In this document: piece by piece, positions 1 to 14,600 of the stretch | How the letters are laid out: each line of letters opens with the position of its first letter | Position numbering within the stretch: the first letter of the stretch is position 1 | DNA from: Climacteris rufus | Lineage: Eukaryota; Chordata; Aves; Passeriformes; Climacteridae | Direction: 5' to 3' | DNA: 64,000 nt | NCBI GenBank assembly: GCA_013398175.1 | Contig: VZRZ01002089.1 | Span: forward strand, 674,358-738,357 | Translations under genes and position numbers: made by a program | Notes under the pieces: generated by a model | What the model was told of the DNA's origin: nothing | The model's database searches: none | Seen by the model: the letters and a program-made list of their open reading frames with translations, nothing else

Positions 1-3000
1 ACAGAAACTTTTAAAGTCAGACACATTTTCAGTTTTTAGAGATGTTTGTGGCCATTTTTTTTTAACTACTAGGAGGTCTCTTGGTAACAAGCCAGAAACT
101 GATTGTACTATATATTAAACAACTTAATTTCTAGATCATCTCCAGAGTGTGTAACTGAGTTTTGCTTTACTCCTTCTGGTAAGACAGCTGTTAGCTTTCA
201 GTAGATTTTGTACTGGTCTGCTTAGGGTGCTGAGTGACTGCAGTGAGGATTGTTTTTAATGTGTAAGGCTGTGTACAGAATGAAATTATTATTGTTGCAC
301 AGTTAATAGTTTTTTTGTGCATATTTGTGAGGAATGAAAAAGGTAACTTGGCAGAGTAGAAAATAATCCGATTGGAGCTAAATGTGTGCTGATTAATCAC
401 ACTTCAGGCACTTGGACTGTCCACCTTCATGCAATTCCTTGCAATTCTTGCTTTCTAAAATTTTCTACAGAATTAAGCAGCTTAAATTTAGTCTGTGGTT
501 TTGTTATTCCACTTTTGTGTACTTCAAGGGGTTTTTTTTAAGTCTTTCATCTTCTGTACCTGAAGAATTGAATTATTGTATTTCATCTTAGAGTGGCAGC
601 CTGGATGTTTATGGAGAAGTTCAAAGTTGCATATCAGAAGTGTTTTGAGAGGTTTCATAGACAGCTGTTTATTAAGGTCTGGTGTCTTACAGGGTTAGAC
701 TTTGTTAGATCTGATCTTGCAAATGTAGATAACTAACCATGTAATGAACTGGTTGCTTATTCAGGCATAATGAAGATCTCTTGGTGTGGTGTTTAATGTT
801 GAAGTTTCACTAAGACAAAACAGTTGATCTGGAATGGTTGTAAGAAGGAATTTAAATGAGACTGAAGTGACTGGATGCTGCTTTGAGCTTTTGCAATATT
901 TCTGTTAGTTTTCTAGAAGGATGTACCTTTGGGAGGAGAACACAACTGCTTTACAAAACAAACAAAAAACCACCTGCTGACCTCCTTAAGCTGCAACTAT
1001 TAGTAAATTTTGTAACTTACTACTAGCCATTCTTTCAGTTTAAACAGTGGGTACAGAATACTTGAGGCAAAAGGATTACAAGGAGAAATTGAAACTAGAG
1101 TAGTGTTCAGTATGCTAGAGAAGAGGAACTTGATCAACTTAGATGTGTTGTGTCAATGTGGTAGGATTGTCACTGCAGGAAGTGCAGAATTCAATATATG
1201 CTGCTTTACTGCTGTCTTTACATCTGAATTGTGCCTGGTAATGGGCAATTGGTCATCCTGATATCAATCCAAGCACAGTAATGAATCACTGTAGGGAATT
1301 TGAATATTTGATATTTAGGAACTGTAATGCATCTTATTAGATTTTATGCTAGATATAACTAGTACAAAATAAACATGCTTAGGCATCTCTAAACTGTCTC
1401 AACTTGTCAGAATTAGGGTAGTAGCAGCAAGAAACTGAGCAGTCAGTTTAGGAAAGCGTTTTGCTTCTCTGGTGCATTTACATAGGACTCCCGGCATGAT
1501 TGCTTATTGTTTATGTAGCTTAGAACATCATACAGCTGTAATATGGCTGTATCTGAGTTAGTTATGAGCTCAAGTCTCTGCAAAAGTCAGTTTGGTTTTT
1601 TTTAAGTTACAGAATGATTGTGTGCCTCCAATTACAGTGCAGAAGCAGTGTGGGTGTAATAGTGGGAAGAACAATTTCTTGAATGGTCCTACCAAACTAG
1701 TCTTTAAGTTTTGCAGTGGGCCAAGAAGGAAATCCTTTGTGATAAAACTTGTAAATAGCATGGAAGATTGAAGAGAAACATATAATAAAAGCTTTAGCTA
1801 TCAGTTTGTTTTGCTTTATGAAAGAAAATAAAATGCGTGTATATTGGAGGGAGGCAGAAGGATTGAGACTTAACAAACATGTTACCTGTTTATGACAATT
1901 ATTATCTGAAGGTAAATACTTAATTTGCAAAAAAGAGGGTCAAGAGAATAGAGCACAGCAGTAGGAAGGCTTTTGTTGTCCTTATAGCTATAGAAATACA
2001 ATCCTGGTCAGCACTGCAAGAAGGATTAGCTGGAGTGGTTGAGTAGAGCTGTAACTTTGCATTTAAAGGATTAAAAAATGTTATGGTGAAGATAGCCATC
2101 CTGGGTCTTCAGCTTATGTCTTATTTCAAAGAGTTGTTTAACACATGCTTATTTGTAAGCATGCAATATATTTATCATTGCAACTAGTTTTACTGTTCAA
2201 AGAGCATCAGGCAGAAACAGTATGCTGGTAAATTACATCTGGGCTTCTCTGAGGTACCAAGTAACGTTTTCAGACAACATCCTCTCAAAGAGACTTTTAG
2301 AATGTAGCAGAAACATTTTGTCTGACTACCCTTATAACTGGATGTTGAATTTTTATATTTTGAAATGAGGAGAGATGGAGTCTGGGAATGAAGAGAAGCA
2401 AGAGATTTTTCTGTGGATATAGCAGTGAAGAGGANTTAACACATGCTTATTTGTAAGCATGCAATATAACTTGAGTAGCAACTAGTTTTACTGTTCAAAG
2501 AGCATCAGGCAGAAACAGTATGCTGGTAAATTACATCTGGGCTTCTCTGAGGTACCAAGTAACGTTTTCAGACAACATCCTCTCAAAGAGACTTTTAGAA
2601 TGTAGCAGAAACATTTTGTCTGACTACCCTTATAACTGGATGTTGAATTTTTATATTTTGAAATGAGGAGAGATGGAGTCTGGGAATGAAGAGAAGCAAG
2701 AGATTTTTCTGTGGATATAGCAGTGAAGAGGGTCTTAAGAGTTATGGATTGGTGATTATGGATTTAGGAGTGTCCAGGAACATACTCAGAAGCAGGGCAA
2801 GAGAGCTACACATGGCAAGCTTCCTGATGATGAGAGCCCTATGTACCAGTTCACTTTGACAGTCCAGGTTTTCACTGTGCTCACACACCACAGCTGATTT
2901 CATCATTTACAGGAACATCACTGGTAACCAACACTGTGCAAGAACCAAACAATGCATGAGCATTATTCCAAGAAAGCTTAGTGGATTGGTGGGCTGATAA

Positions 3001-5561
3001 ATATGTGTGACAATCTGATGGCTCAGAGACTGTGTAAAAAGAGCACTTCCCCCTTTGCTTTGCTCCACAGTAATTTCTGATCTAGTAATGTGTCAAACTA
3101 AATTGTAACCACAATCTATTGTAATGTGTTAGACAGGTGATATTTCTGTTTGAATCTTGAACTGCTTCCTTTGGAGACTGTTACTCTTGAAAAGAGCTTT
3201 GAATTTGGAAGTGCTGGTGACTTTTAACTAAATATGTGTGTAAAAGTGGAGGTCTTGTGAGGCACTTAACATTAACTAGACTTGGGCTACTTGCATTATT
3301 AACTCTGACCACTGATGTGCTCAAAGCATTTGACCCCAGTTCATCAAAAGTGTTTTCAGCTGTGGTGTCTTTAGGAAACTTTTGAAATTTCTTTTGGCTA
3401 CAGTGACCTTACCAACTGAGTCCCTCTGTAGGGATTTGTTCAACTTTCATGGCTCTTCAAACACTGAGGATAGTTTGGTTGCACTTCTTGAATTTGGAAC
3501 ATCTCTTAATCATCAGAGCCTTTTCATAACTTTTTTTTAAAGAAAGAGTTGTATCCTCATCCAGGCCACCTTCTCAGCTTTTTAGCAAAAGCATAACTTT
3601 GCCCATACTTGAGGTATAATTGCTCTTTCTGTTCAATAAGGCCAAGGGTTATTTTGTCTTTGTCTCAAAGAAAGACCACTGCTTCCTGATATTTGTATCT
3701 AGTGGACCATTAAGACTTGATTGACCCACACAGGAATTAAAAGGCCAGCATTTGCCATAAGTGACACTGATACTTTTCCCCAGTTGAGGACCAGAACAGC
3801 AACGATCACTTTCCTACTTCAGTCATAGATAATTTGGAGGAGTGGAGCTCAATTGCAGGACCCAGAGTGTCTCCACTGTCAGCAGCAGGAATCCAGGATG
3901 GCTAAGTGTGGAAACAGATCTTTTCAAGTTCTTGAACCTGAACATAAGCAGAAACAAATTATATAGGTGTAACAGACTGTATCCTAACCCTTTATATAAT
4001 AGCTTATTTTCTTAAGTGTCCAAAATATGTCAGCTCTTGCACACATACTACTACTGTACTTGGTTTTGTCTCATGCTTGCCCTTGCTGCATCTTCCTTTT
4101 AGCCTTGGGCTAGGTGGTGTAACAGAACACTAGAGTTTTACTCTGGCAGTACTTGTATTAAAAATGCCTTAAATTGTGGGAGTGTTCATGGAGAACAGTG
4201 TTATAAGACCTGGAAAAAAGTAGAGATTATTATCAAAGGAAGCCCATAGGTCTAGCTACTGTTGTATTTAAAAATCCTATTAATATGTTAAAGTGAATAA
4301 AGATAAGGAAGACAATTTTGAAATGGCCATGTTGTGATTGTTTTGTGCTTTTTGTGTGCTCCATGCAATTTTACAAGGTACAGTACTGCTCTTTTGAAAC
4401 AAGCACTTGCTGTGACTGAGCAGGATAAGCTGGAATAGTGACAGCCAGCTGGAATACATTCTGGAGATGGGCAACTGCTAATTGTACAATGAATAATTGA
4501 AATTTCATATCTTCTGTTCTTACCCTGTTGTTTCTGTCTACACATTCTCTTACTTTTGTTCCTGATTCCTGTGATGTCATATTCCTCTTTGATTTTTTTA
4601 AGGCAGTCTCCCCACTTTCATGGCCTCACATGAAACAAAATTAACTGCATGTACAAACTGCTGCTTTTCAAGATAGACACTGAGTTGTTTCTCTTGACTG
4701 TTCAAAGTGAAAGCTGAATTTGCTTAATATAGATAAACTTCCTTAATTAAGTTGTCAGAGCTTAGTTTTATGTGCCAGCTTATAGAGATTGCTGGTATGT
4801 TTTAAGGAACTTGTTTTCAATTTGAACAAGAAAAGATGTTGACTCGTACTGATTTCTTTAGAGAGCTCTCTGTTTAGGAAATCATAAGGGTGCAAGTAAG
4901 TACAGTAGGTATGAGACCCTTTAAAGTGAATCAGGGTATAAAGAAACCATTGTATTACAAAGGATTTACTTTGGACTCTACTAAAATTTTTCACTGATTG
5001 TTCAAAAATGTGGAAGTTAGAGTTCATGTTCTCTGAAAGGGTCAGTTTTCCAAAGATTTGGGACAGTTAAGCAGGTACATTTGGGTTTTCAATCATTCAC
5101 TTAAGTATAACTTGTCTTCTTCCACTCTGGCTGTCCATGTATGTTGGATGCTACCATCTGGTTTTTAGACCAGAAGTAAACTCTATTCATTATAATTATA
5201 CAACCCTAATACTTCCATGGTGTCTTCATCACCAAAGTTGATTTTCAAATTCATTTTATGCACAGTTAAAAGGTTTAATTTCAGAACTTATGTGTGTTTT
5301 TCACGAGTCTTCAAAAAGAACAAAAGCTATTAATTTTTTTGTAAATGAAATCATACTTAAAAATGCTCATGTTTTACCACTTACAGCTTACTCTGCATAT
5401 ACTGTTCAAAAATAATACTTTTGAGTATTCTAAGAGGTTTGTTAAAGTTGTTTTTATAAAATTAATTCATTGGGAAATGTATTTGGTTTTGGAACTGTCA
5501 CTGTCTGTGGAAGAATGTTGCTGGTAGGCTAGTGTACTGATTTTCTGTATTTATAATGCAG
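1..5561. other. Probable intron or upstream non-coding sequence
   Basis: I see no supported exon here. The sequence is AT-rich with many stops in all frames. It ends in a good splice acceptor (pyrimidine-rich, TTTATAATGCAG) at 5561, so at least its right part is intron of the plus-strand gene whose next exon begins at 5562. The only notable structure is a 296-bp tandem duplication around an N at 2435. Small upstream exons of the same gene could be hidden here and I could not exclude them by eye. Confidence 0.6.
2138..2731. repeat. 296-bp tandem duplication split by a single N
   Basis: Copy 1 is 2138-2433 and copy 2 is 2436-2731, both 296 bp, separated by one base and the N at 2435. By reading, they are identical except for one block of 10 bases (TTTATCATTG in copy 1 at about 2171, ACTTGAGTAG in copy 2). 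Both start with a small hairpin, ATGCTTA-TTTG-TAAGCAT. Equal length, near identity and an N exactly at the junction point to two overlapping contig ends or haplotypes placed side by side, not a real duplication. Confidence 0.85.
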
Positions 5562-5637
5562 AGTAATAAGACAGTTGATGGCCAGACAAGGAACATGACA
5601 TTTGTGTCTAAAGACTGTGATGCAGATGCACCTGAAG
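5562..5637 (+). CDS. Internal coding exon of unidentified membrane glycoprotein
   Basis: This 76-nt exon is flanked by acceptor ...TTTATAATGCAG and donor GTAAGA. Read from its first base it encodes 25 residues beginning SNKTVDGQTRNMTF and ending in APE, then one base of the next codon (phase 1). It has two N-glycosylation sequons, NKT and NMT, and one cysteine, as expected of a luminal or extracellular stem. The spare base joins in phase with the exon at 15837 to give an Asp codon. The intervening intron is about 10.2 kb. An extra exon of a length divisible by three in that intron cannot be excluded. The family was not recognised. Confidence 0.75.
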
Positions 5638-8600
5638 GTAAGATAAATTTGTTTCTTGTGTTTCCAATGTGATAGGTGCATGCTCAGTTGTAATAAGCAG
5701 CTCAATCTCTCTTAATGGCTTTCCTTTACCTAATATGAAGGTTTGATCTATGGCTGAGTCCAAAAACAGCTTGCTTAAAGCTTAAGTCATTTGAAGGAAT
5801 GATTCTTTTTAGTAGAAACCATGGGTAACAAAGTATTCCAGTTAACTTTAAAATCTCCCATTTGCTTTAACATCTGTGTAGAAGATCTTAAAAATAAACC
5901 CCAGCTGGTTTATTGGAAGTGTCACTTACCATACAAACATGCAGACAAATGTTCTATTCAATCTTTGTATACTTAGGAAAACTGGGAAGTGAAACTTGAG
6001 ATTGTCAGTGGAAGTTTACAGATAAGAGAATTATGTAATTTTTAAGAAGATGTAAACATGAACGCTTCCATGAACAACAATGTCTGTGGAACTATAGGTC
6101 TTAAACTATTTTTCTCTAATTCTCTTAATTTATCATTCCCTTTAATTTCCACTATAACTTTGTCATCTGTGTTAAGTGTCCCTTTTTGACTTGTTATTTG
6201 GGCCAATGATGTTTTATGGATATTCTGGAGTTCAGTAGTGACTAGCAAGCAGATGGATAATGCTCAAATATTCCTTGACTTTCAATCTATGCAGGCCTTA
6301 ATGTTGAATTTTTCTTTTTTTGAGACTGGTAGCATTTTATTTAGTGCTTATTCCTTTATGAAACTTGAGTAAGGCTGTGAATGAGTTTTAGCTTGGTTTC
6401 ATTAAAAAACAAGCTAATTGGAATCGTGCTGGTTTTATTTTTTGCAATGTTACTTTACACTTCCTGTCCCTCTGCATATAAACAGTTTTTTCACAGTTTG
6501 GATTGCAGAAGCCGTTGCAGTACTGACAGTGCTCTTTAAGGTCGCAATCATATTGATTGCTTTGGTCTCTTGTTGAAAAAAATTGATCTCAGCAAAAGAT
6601 TTATGGCCTTCAGAATGGTCCAGATTTCTTCAAACTCAAACTTTCACTTCTTATTCTGGCCATCTTTCAGCTCCTCTGTATGAAGAGCAGTTGTATTATG
6701 TGTGCATTTATATGCTTATGAAAATGCTTGACAGTGTTTATTGATAGGCAATGTAAATAGTTGTCCTGTATTCTCCTCTTATCATCAGTATTCTGTAACT
6801 CCTGATTTTGATTGCTTCTAGCAGATCTTAACAGCCACTCAGTTTTTTTTCTACTTTTGTTACTGGGAAATATAAAACTTAAATTATTTTTATGCTAGTG
6901 GAGATAATTGGACCTTTAGTTCTTTGTTCCGAGTTTGTCAAGCAGGTCTCTTTTGCTAGGTGGTTCCCTTGTATTTATGCTTGTTTTCAAATTTAGTATG
7001 CATGTGTTAGTCTCATTCTTGGTGGTTCATAGCTTTTCCCAAGGCTAATAGATTTTTTCCCTGTTTCCCCCATACTTTAAACCATTCATCCATTTTTTTG
7101 ATATTTTTAGACTGAATGCAGTTTCAATATTTGACAAATGTAGTTGCTCAAGTCACGTTTAAGCTGCCCTATTTTTGTGATTAAAAATAGAAACTCTGGT
7201 GAAATTTAGAAGAGCAAGTATGTTGTCTTTCAAAATGAGATCACTTTGTCCAAGTTTTACTGGCCTTTGTTTCTTGTAAACAGCTTCTTGTCTTGGCCAG
7301 TATCTGCTGAGAGAAGAATATACTCACTGGCATTGATAGGCTTGTTAGTCTTTACCTTTGTGAGAGAAATTAAAATAGTCTGATTTCCTCAGACTTTGTG
7401 TAATTATAGAAACTGGGATTGGATTTAAATAAACTTATTAAATTCCATCTATACTTGATTTTTTTTGAATACTTTTAATACTTTACATCATTGTCTTTCC
7501 TAGTTTACTTTGATCAGTGGAAACAATATAGCTGATGCATAAAACTATTCTTCTCATATACTGAACACAAGTTGGTCTGTAAATGATGGCTTTGGTTTGT
7601 CATCATTAATGTGTTGTTGTAGTGGGTATCTCTGAGTCATGGTCCTCTCAATAGCAAAGAGGTGGGGATAGGATAAGTAGAAGATTGGTATTTCTTAAAT
7701 GTGAATGTCAATGTGATCAAGAGGCTACAGTGGAGTTGTATTAATTGCAGATGATACAGTCAGGCCATTCAAGTGTTTTTATAAGTGAAATAAAAGTTTA
7801 TTTTGTAGTACTCAACTTAAAAAAAAACAAGTAGCATTAGTGAAAATGCTTTATTCATTATTTCATCCAGTCAGTTTTAGAAAGTGGAGATGTAGTCCTT
7901 GCCTTGGAATACCTGCCATTTTTAATACCTGGTAATAAAACTAATGAAAATAAGTAGATGTTACTCTTTTCTGTGATCAGACAGAGCATGTTGACAAGCT
8001 GAACTGATTTCAAAGGTAGGAACTAAACTTCTAAATACAATTTCTCTTGTTTTTAGGGATATTAGACATGGGCAAAAATAGATGCAAATCACTTTAAGAT
8101 AAAGGTTGGTCAAGCACTTGCAGTTTGAATTGCCTTCTCTGGTACGAGGGTTTTATAAACCAGTGAACTGGAACTAAATACAAGCATTGATTTGTCTCCT
8201 CTTCAATTTATTTTATTCCATTTAAACTGAATTAATTCTAACAGGTTTTTGCTGTAACTGTAAAACAAGCTATGACCTTTTAATGGCTGTGCTGATGGAT
8301 AAACTTATAGCAATCTGCTGTCTTATTAAATACTCAGATGTTGTGGATATGATCTTTACTTACTGTTACAAAGTAAAACTTTTTCTTTCTGAGATGGTAG
8401 AAGAGACCTGATCTCTTCTTGTTGTAACAGCTAATACTTCAAGCTTTAATGGGCATTGTTTCCTGTAAATTTGTTTCAAACCATTGTTTGGCTTGGTCCA
8501 GAGGACAATTTCACTTCCTGGAGAAACACAGGGCAGTTAAAATGTAATATTAGAAAAAAACATATGCCCAAGTATTTATAGTTAAATATATAATTTGTGG

Positions 8601-11600
8601 GGTTTTAGCATTATCTGCTTTTGTTCAGCAGAGTTGTCTGTATTTGCTTCTGATATGCAGGAGATGAATCTGTTTTATACTCAACAGCAAAGGCCATAAT
8701 AGCATAACTACATGAAACAGAAGACAAAAGGTAAAAGAGCAGGGTACATCTTATAACTCAAAGTACCTTTTTTTTAGCTGTATTTAAACATCTTGTGCCA
8801 AATTTTTGTGTTCTGGTTAACTTAAAAGCCTTTTAAATAGTCTTCTGGGGCTGCAAATTTAATATATTTGTTATAGGCAAAACAAGCTTTAGTTTTCAGT
8901 GTTCAGTACAGTTAGGTGAAAATCTCACTTGATGATTGTTTTCAAGGCCTAATGACAGATGAACTGGTGGGTGCACAATTCAGTTGAGCATAAGGTAAAG
9001 CAAAGGAGCTCAATTCTGTGAGTAAGATTGCTGCAGCGAGACTCATGTGCTGAAAACTTGGTATAGGTTTAGTTAAACAGGTTAATGGGTTTAGTGTAAA
9101 TGAGCAATGACTCAGCTGCAAGTCTGAATGCAAGACTTTTCCCAGCCTGAACTATGAGATCTGATAAATGCTCTCTGCTGTTTTCTAGACTAAAAAAAAG
9201 CTGTTGTTGAGCATCACACACTTTAAATGCATAACTTGCTATGAATCCTCCTTGGATTCTCTTCCTTCACTGGTGAAATGAGCCTTACCCAAGGCCTGTT
9301 AAATGCTGGGTACAGTCTACCTGCTGGGCTTTTTTTGGTAGACCTGCACTGTCTTGGAACTACATGTAAAGTGGGAAAGAAAAAAATGTTCTCCATTTCT
9401 AAGGCTTTGAACTGAGAAGGTATTACTGTGCTAGCTAGATCTGTGCCTCCTTCTGAGACACTCTTGTTAGCTAGAAGTCAACAAGTTCAGGACTTCAAGC
9501 TTTATTTTTGCCTGAGTAAAGACTAGATATAGACGTTAGTGAAGCTGGAAAAGAGCCCCAAATACAAATGCCAAAACTGGAGCATATTCTGTTTCTCTTG
9601 TAGAGAAATGCAGGAGACATGCAGAGGGAAACAGCAAGCAAGTTGCTCAGAAACTTCAATATTAGTAATTTTGTATAAAGAGTTGTATGACCATAGATTA
9701 TCACTTCCAAATTGTTGTTTTAAATTAATTAGTTTGAGAAGTTACAAAATGCCTCACATTAAATGAGGATTTTAGTGAAGACTTCTTCCATTTTCCTTTA
9801 CCTTAGCAAATGACCTTACTAGTACTTTACCCTGAATCTCTACTTACCCCTAACACTATTGAAGCCCTCTGTAACCGTAAGAACTGTAAAAAGAAGCACA
9901 GTGGTGTATGTCTGACCACAGAAAGCCCTGTTTGGCAGCTGTAAACAGTATGAGTAGCAAAGAGTGCTGCAAATATCTTTTTGCAGTACATTGTTCACTG
10001 ACATGCTGTTGTAGGTACCTCAATTACCACTTTTTTTTCTTAATGGGAAAGGTTTTGATTAGAATGATAGGTTATGTCTACTGCTGCCTTTCTAGAACTT
10101 TGCATCCATGTTCATCCCTAGAGTATTGCCTTTGTTTATCACTAGTTATGTCCTTATAATAAGGATTGTCTGCCTTTAGTTACTTAAAAATAAGATTTTC
10201 AAGGAAGACTCAGAAAATGCCTCTTGGACAAGTTCAATTTAAGTTTGCAATGCAAAGGCAAGAAGTAGAAATTATGGCTTGTGCTTAAATATATGTGGCC
10301 AGTGTTTGTAATTAACCTGAACTCTACATAGTGTTTCAAAAGGTCTCTAGTTTCAACAAAAGCACTGAGAACACTTTTTCCATCAGCAGGCTGACCCAGT
10401 GGTTTATTGCTTCCCTGTAGAAACTGGGCATTATCTCTTTGGAATTAACATGGCTTCAGGTTTAGCTTTTGGCTAATGCTGTACCTTTTCACTATATATA
10501 CATGGCCTTATAGCATTAATATTTTCCTCACTTGAAGGTACTTAATAAACATTAAAATCAAGTCATCCTTTAAACTCATGAAAAATGAGATTAACAGGTT
10601 TTAGCTCTTCAAATCTCATTAAACGTTTTTCACCTAGTCTGTTAATACTTGCAAATCTTGGCACCCTCACAGATTCTCTGTAACCAAACTGAAATAGAAA
10701 CTTTATAGCTGTGTGAAATTTGGCATTATAATGCTGTAACTGTGCTAAGATGAACTCCAAATCTAAAATGGCCAAAAGAGGACTGATAGGCTCTCTGAAT
10801 GTATAGAGGGAAGTGGTGAAAACTTTTGCTATATTTAGCTAAAGTTTGTTTGTTCTTGGTTGTAAGATCCAGAATGCTCTTTCTACAACTACATCCTACA
10901 TTCATACATAAATGCAAATCCTGTTCATACATGTCACTTCATTTAACGTTGACTGTTGGAAAAAAAAATACTTGACACCCAGATCACTTAATGGGACATT
11001 ATTTTCATTTATTTAGCATTTAGAAACTTTGATTTGTGACTTTTTTTCTTTCACCACTGAATCTTGGAGCATCTTACTGGAAGCCTCCTTATGCTATAAA
11101 GCCCTGCTAGCATGATATAACTTGAAAATTCTTAAGCCATTTAATGTAAGCATTCATATGTGTAATTATGATCAAGAAGTTGTGTGACTGCTGCAGTTGT
11201 TCGTGTACTGTAAAATAACTGCAAATAGCTATTGGTTATCCAGACTTGTAACTTTTGTTACAAAATCAGATCTGACTATTTCTTATAAAACCAGACTGAT
11301 TCAGATTGATTTCATCACTTTATATCAGGTTGTGCTTGATTTGCAGATAGACCATGAGGAGTGTCATACACAACTTGCATGTGCACTGAAGCACTGAAAA
11401 AAGCAGAGTTTGCCTTCTAAATAGCTTGTCCCAAATAGCTATTCCAGACTTTTCATTCATTCCTGGTTTACAAGTTCCTGGCTCCTCCTTACCCTGCTAA
11501 ATCTTTTCCTTTGTCAGGATTTGATTCCAAACCTACTATGCAGCTTCTGTTGAATAAGGTAGCTTTTTGGACTAGGCTTTATCTGCCTAGACTTTTGTTC

Positions 11601-14600
11601 TCTACAGGCCTATTTTAGGTGCAGTTTCATTACCACTTCCAGCTAAGCAAAAAAACCCACACCAAAGCCAGGCAACTGGGATGAAACAGCAGGCAGCTTT
11701 TTGTGCTTGTATGTTAGACCTAGATTTTTATAAGACTGGACATAGCTGCAAACTGTTGTTTAACATCTGAATGATTAGATACTCCTGCTTCTGTAGTGCA
11801 TTGCAGTACTTCAAAGGGCTGTCAGCTTGAAGTGTTGGAAGCTTAGTGATTTCCATCTCTTTAAGCAGGGAGTTCTTGTAGCTACATACAACCAGTTGGG
11901 AAATATTTTCAGATCCTTGCTATATGTGAGTAGTATGTTTTCCAGTATGCTTTCCAGTCTGGTAAGGGATCAAAGGTGTAATTTTTTGCAAAGTTAACTT
12001 CGAAGCAAGTGGTGCTAAAGCTCTTTAATACTTGCATTATTGTGAAATCTGGAAGAGCAATGAATTGGAATTTAAGCAGTTTCTGCGAGAAGTTAGCTGA
12101 GAGAAATATAACTGGTATGGGATGCCACTGTAAAAGCTTTGTACAGGAGATTAATTTTAGCTTGTGAAACCAGAGAAGCAGCAGCAGCAGAGGAGCTGGA
12201 TTGTGAAGTGCAAAGACAGGCTTAACAGCTGAAGGAGGCTACTATTAATCTTGTGCATGTATATGTACGTATATATATGTAACAGCAGAGAAGAATATGG
12301 AAAAAGTGGGGTTATGCTCAAATAAAATATGGAAAAAACCACTTGTAGAAACTGCTGAGCAAGGGGCAGTTAAGAACATAGTCATTTTTCCCTGTTTAGC
12401 CAACAGGAAAAGCAAGAAACACTATTTGTGGCTGGGACAGCTGTTGCTGCCATTCCATGAATCTGTTTCCAGAGAAAGCTGTGGAAGTGATATGTGAAAT
12501 ACAATCTTTAGCATAAACTTCTGTAGACTTCAGAAGCTCTTGATTGATCTTAACACTATGAAATATTGATAAAGGTGTTAGGTTGTGAGATGATGGGTAC
12601 AAGACAAAAAGGGAAAACTTTTGATATACCTGCTAGTATCCTCCTGAAGAGACTCCTGAAGCTTGCTTTGTCTCAACAATTTGATCTGTGACCAAAGCCA
12701 TATCTAGAAACTGCAAGCAGCAGCTGCTTTTTGCAACATAGCTTTTGAATTATTGGCAGCAAGGCTGTGTGAAATAAGTATTCTTGGATAACTGAAGCCA
12801 TACCTTCAATACTTTCAGGATTTGAAACATGCAGTGCTTATATGTTCTACCACAGTAAGGATGCAGGTTTTCCTTTGGAAGTAGTTTTGAGTGTATTTTT
12901 AAGTAAACTAGGTTCTGCTTGAAATTGGGAATGTAAACTTCATCTGTCTTTGGATGACATTCTCACTTTGGGTTTTCCATTCACAATACCATTGTTAGTT
13001 AGATTTGTGTGGTCTCAAGATCGACCTTCATGTGATGACTTTGAGCACACACAGGACTTTAAGAGGTAGTCTGCTCCAACCTCCCAGCAGGGTCAAGGAG
13101 AGTGGGTTGCTTTCACCTGTCCAGCCATGAATGTCTCCACACATCCCTTTCCAATGTTTACCTATGGTGATTACTTCTCCTGCTATTAAATAGGAATATT
13201 TCTTGCTGCAGCTCTGTCATCTATTGTCCTGTTGTCAGGAGGTCTAGCAGGAATCTCACATAATGCTTTGTATACCCCCCCTAGGTGGCAGAGGTAGCAG
13301 TGAGAGATGCCTGCAAACACCTTTACTTCAAGCTGAAAAAGCACATCTTCACTGTATGCTGTGTTCTCTGAGGTGTTGCAGTGGTTCTCCACTAGATTTG
13401 CTTCAAAGTGTCGGTGCTGCTTTTGTACTGCACAGCCCAAAATGGCACCGTTGCAGATGCAGTTTCAGTCACAGGGGTAGAAGTGATGAGTTCCATGGAC
13501 ATTGGCTGCACTCCAGTTAGTGAAGCCTGATATTCAGTTACATTTTTAAGTTATAGATGAACACTGGTATCTGTTCTGTTTGTCTGCTGGCAGATGAGGT
13601 CACTTTCTGCAAAGTTACATTATACCTGGTTGATCCTCAGCCTGCACTCTTGCATGGTGTCACTTTGTTCCAGGTACTGTCTCTGTTTAAACTTTGAGGA
13701 CTATTTCAAGAGACTTGAAAAATAGCCCTTTCCTAAATCTGACCATCTAGTGTGCTGGACCTCTGCTCTTCACTTCTCCCCAGCTTGATCTATGGATTTA
13801 CAGAGGACATAATCTGTTTCATTGTCTAGTTGATCAATGAAAGGTAAAACAAGTGTATAGTATTGACTTTCAAATAATACCTGTTTATAAATTGCATTGT
13901 TCACAATAATTTGTAACTCTTCCCTAAGAAGCTATTTCTATCTACATGCTTTTGTGAAAGCTCACTGTGTTTTGAGATGCAGGAAAGACAGATTTTTTCA
14001 GAAAGTCCTCACAGTTTTAGTTTTCAGTGCACAAAATCATGTTTAAGGCTTTAATATTTGTTTTTGAATGGAATTATCATTGTATTTCATCTTAAACTAG
14101 CTAATTCACTTCCTGCAAGGAGCCTTTGTTTGAAAATACTACATTGAGTGTAACTGTTTCTAATTCACCATGATGAAAAACTTCATCAGTGGACTCAAAA
14201 CAAAAAATGGTTGACTCTTCTGGTAGTAATGACTATTAGTACTTGTCATACTTTGTTTAAAAAATTTTATCTTGAATCCTGGCTGTTTGGCTTTGTTCCT
14301 TGGTCAACAGTACATAGGTACATAGAATATGTTGTCTTTTAAATGGTGGCAGTTATCTGTTGGAGGCTTGGTAACTTTCCATGTGTCCTTCTCTTCCTTA
14401 TGATAAGATGCATCAGTAATATTCACATTGATTATTCTGGATAACAGGTAGCTATCTTAATTCAGGTTATTCATTAGAATTTATTCTAAATAGAGTCATA
14501 TGGAGGAATAAATTGATTAAAAATGTCATGTCAGCCTATTAAGTAATATATTAGTTCAGAAACAATAGCTAAAATTATCTACTCTTGTGACACATTGCAT

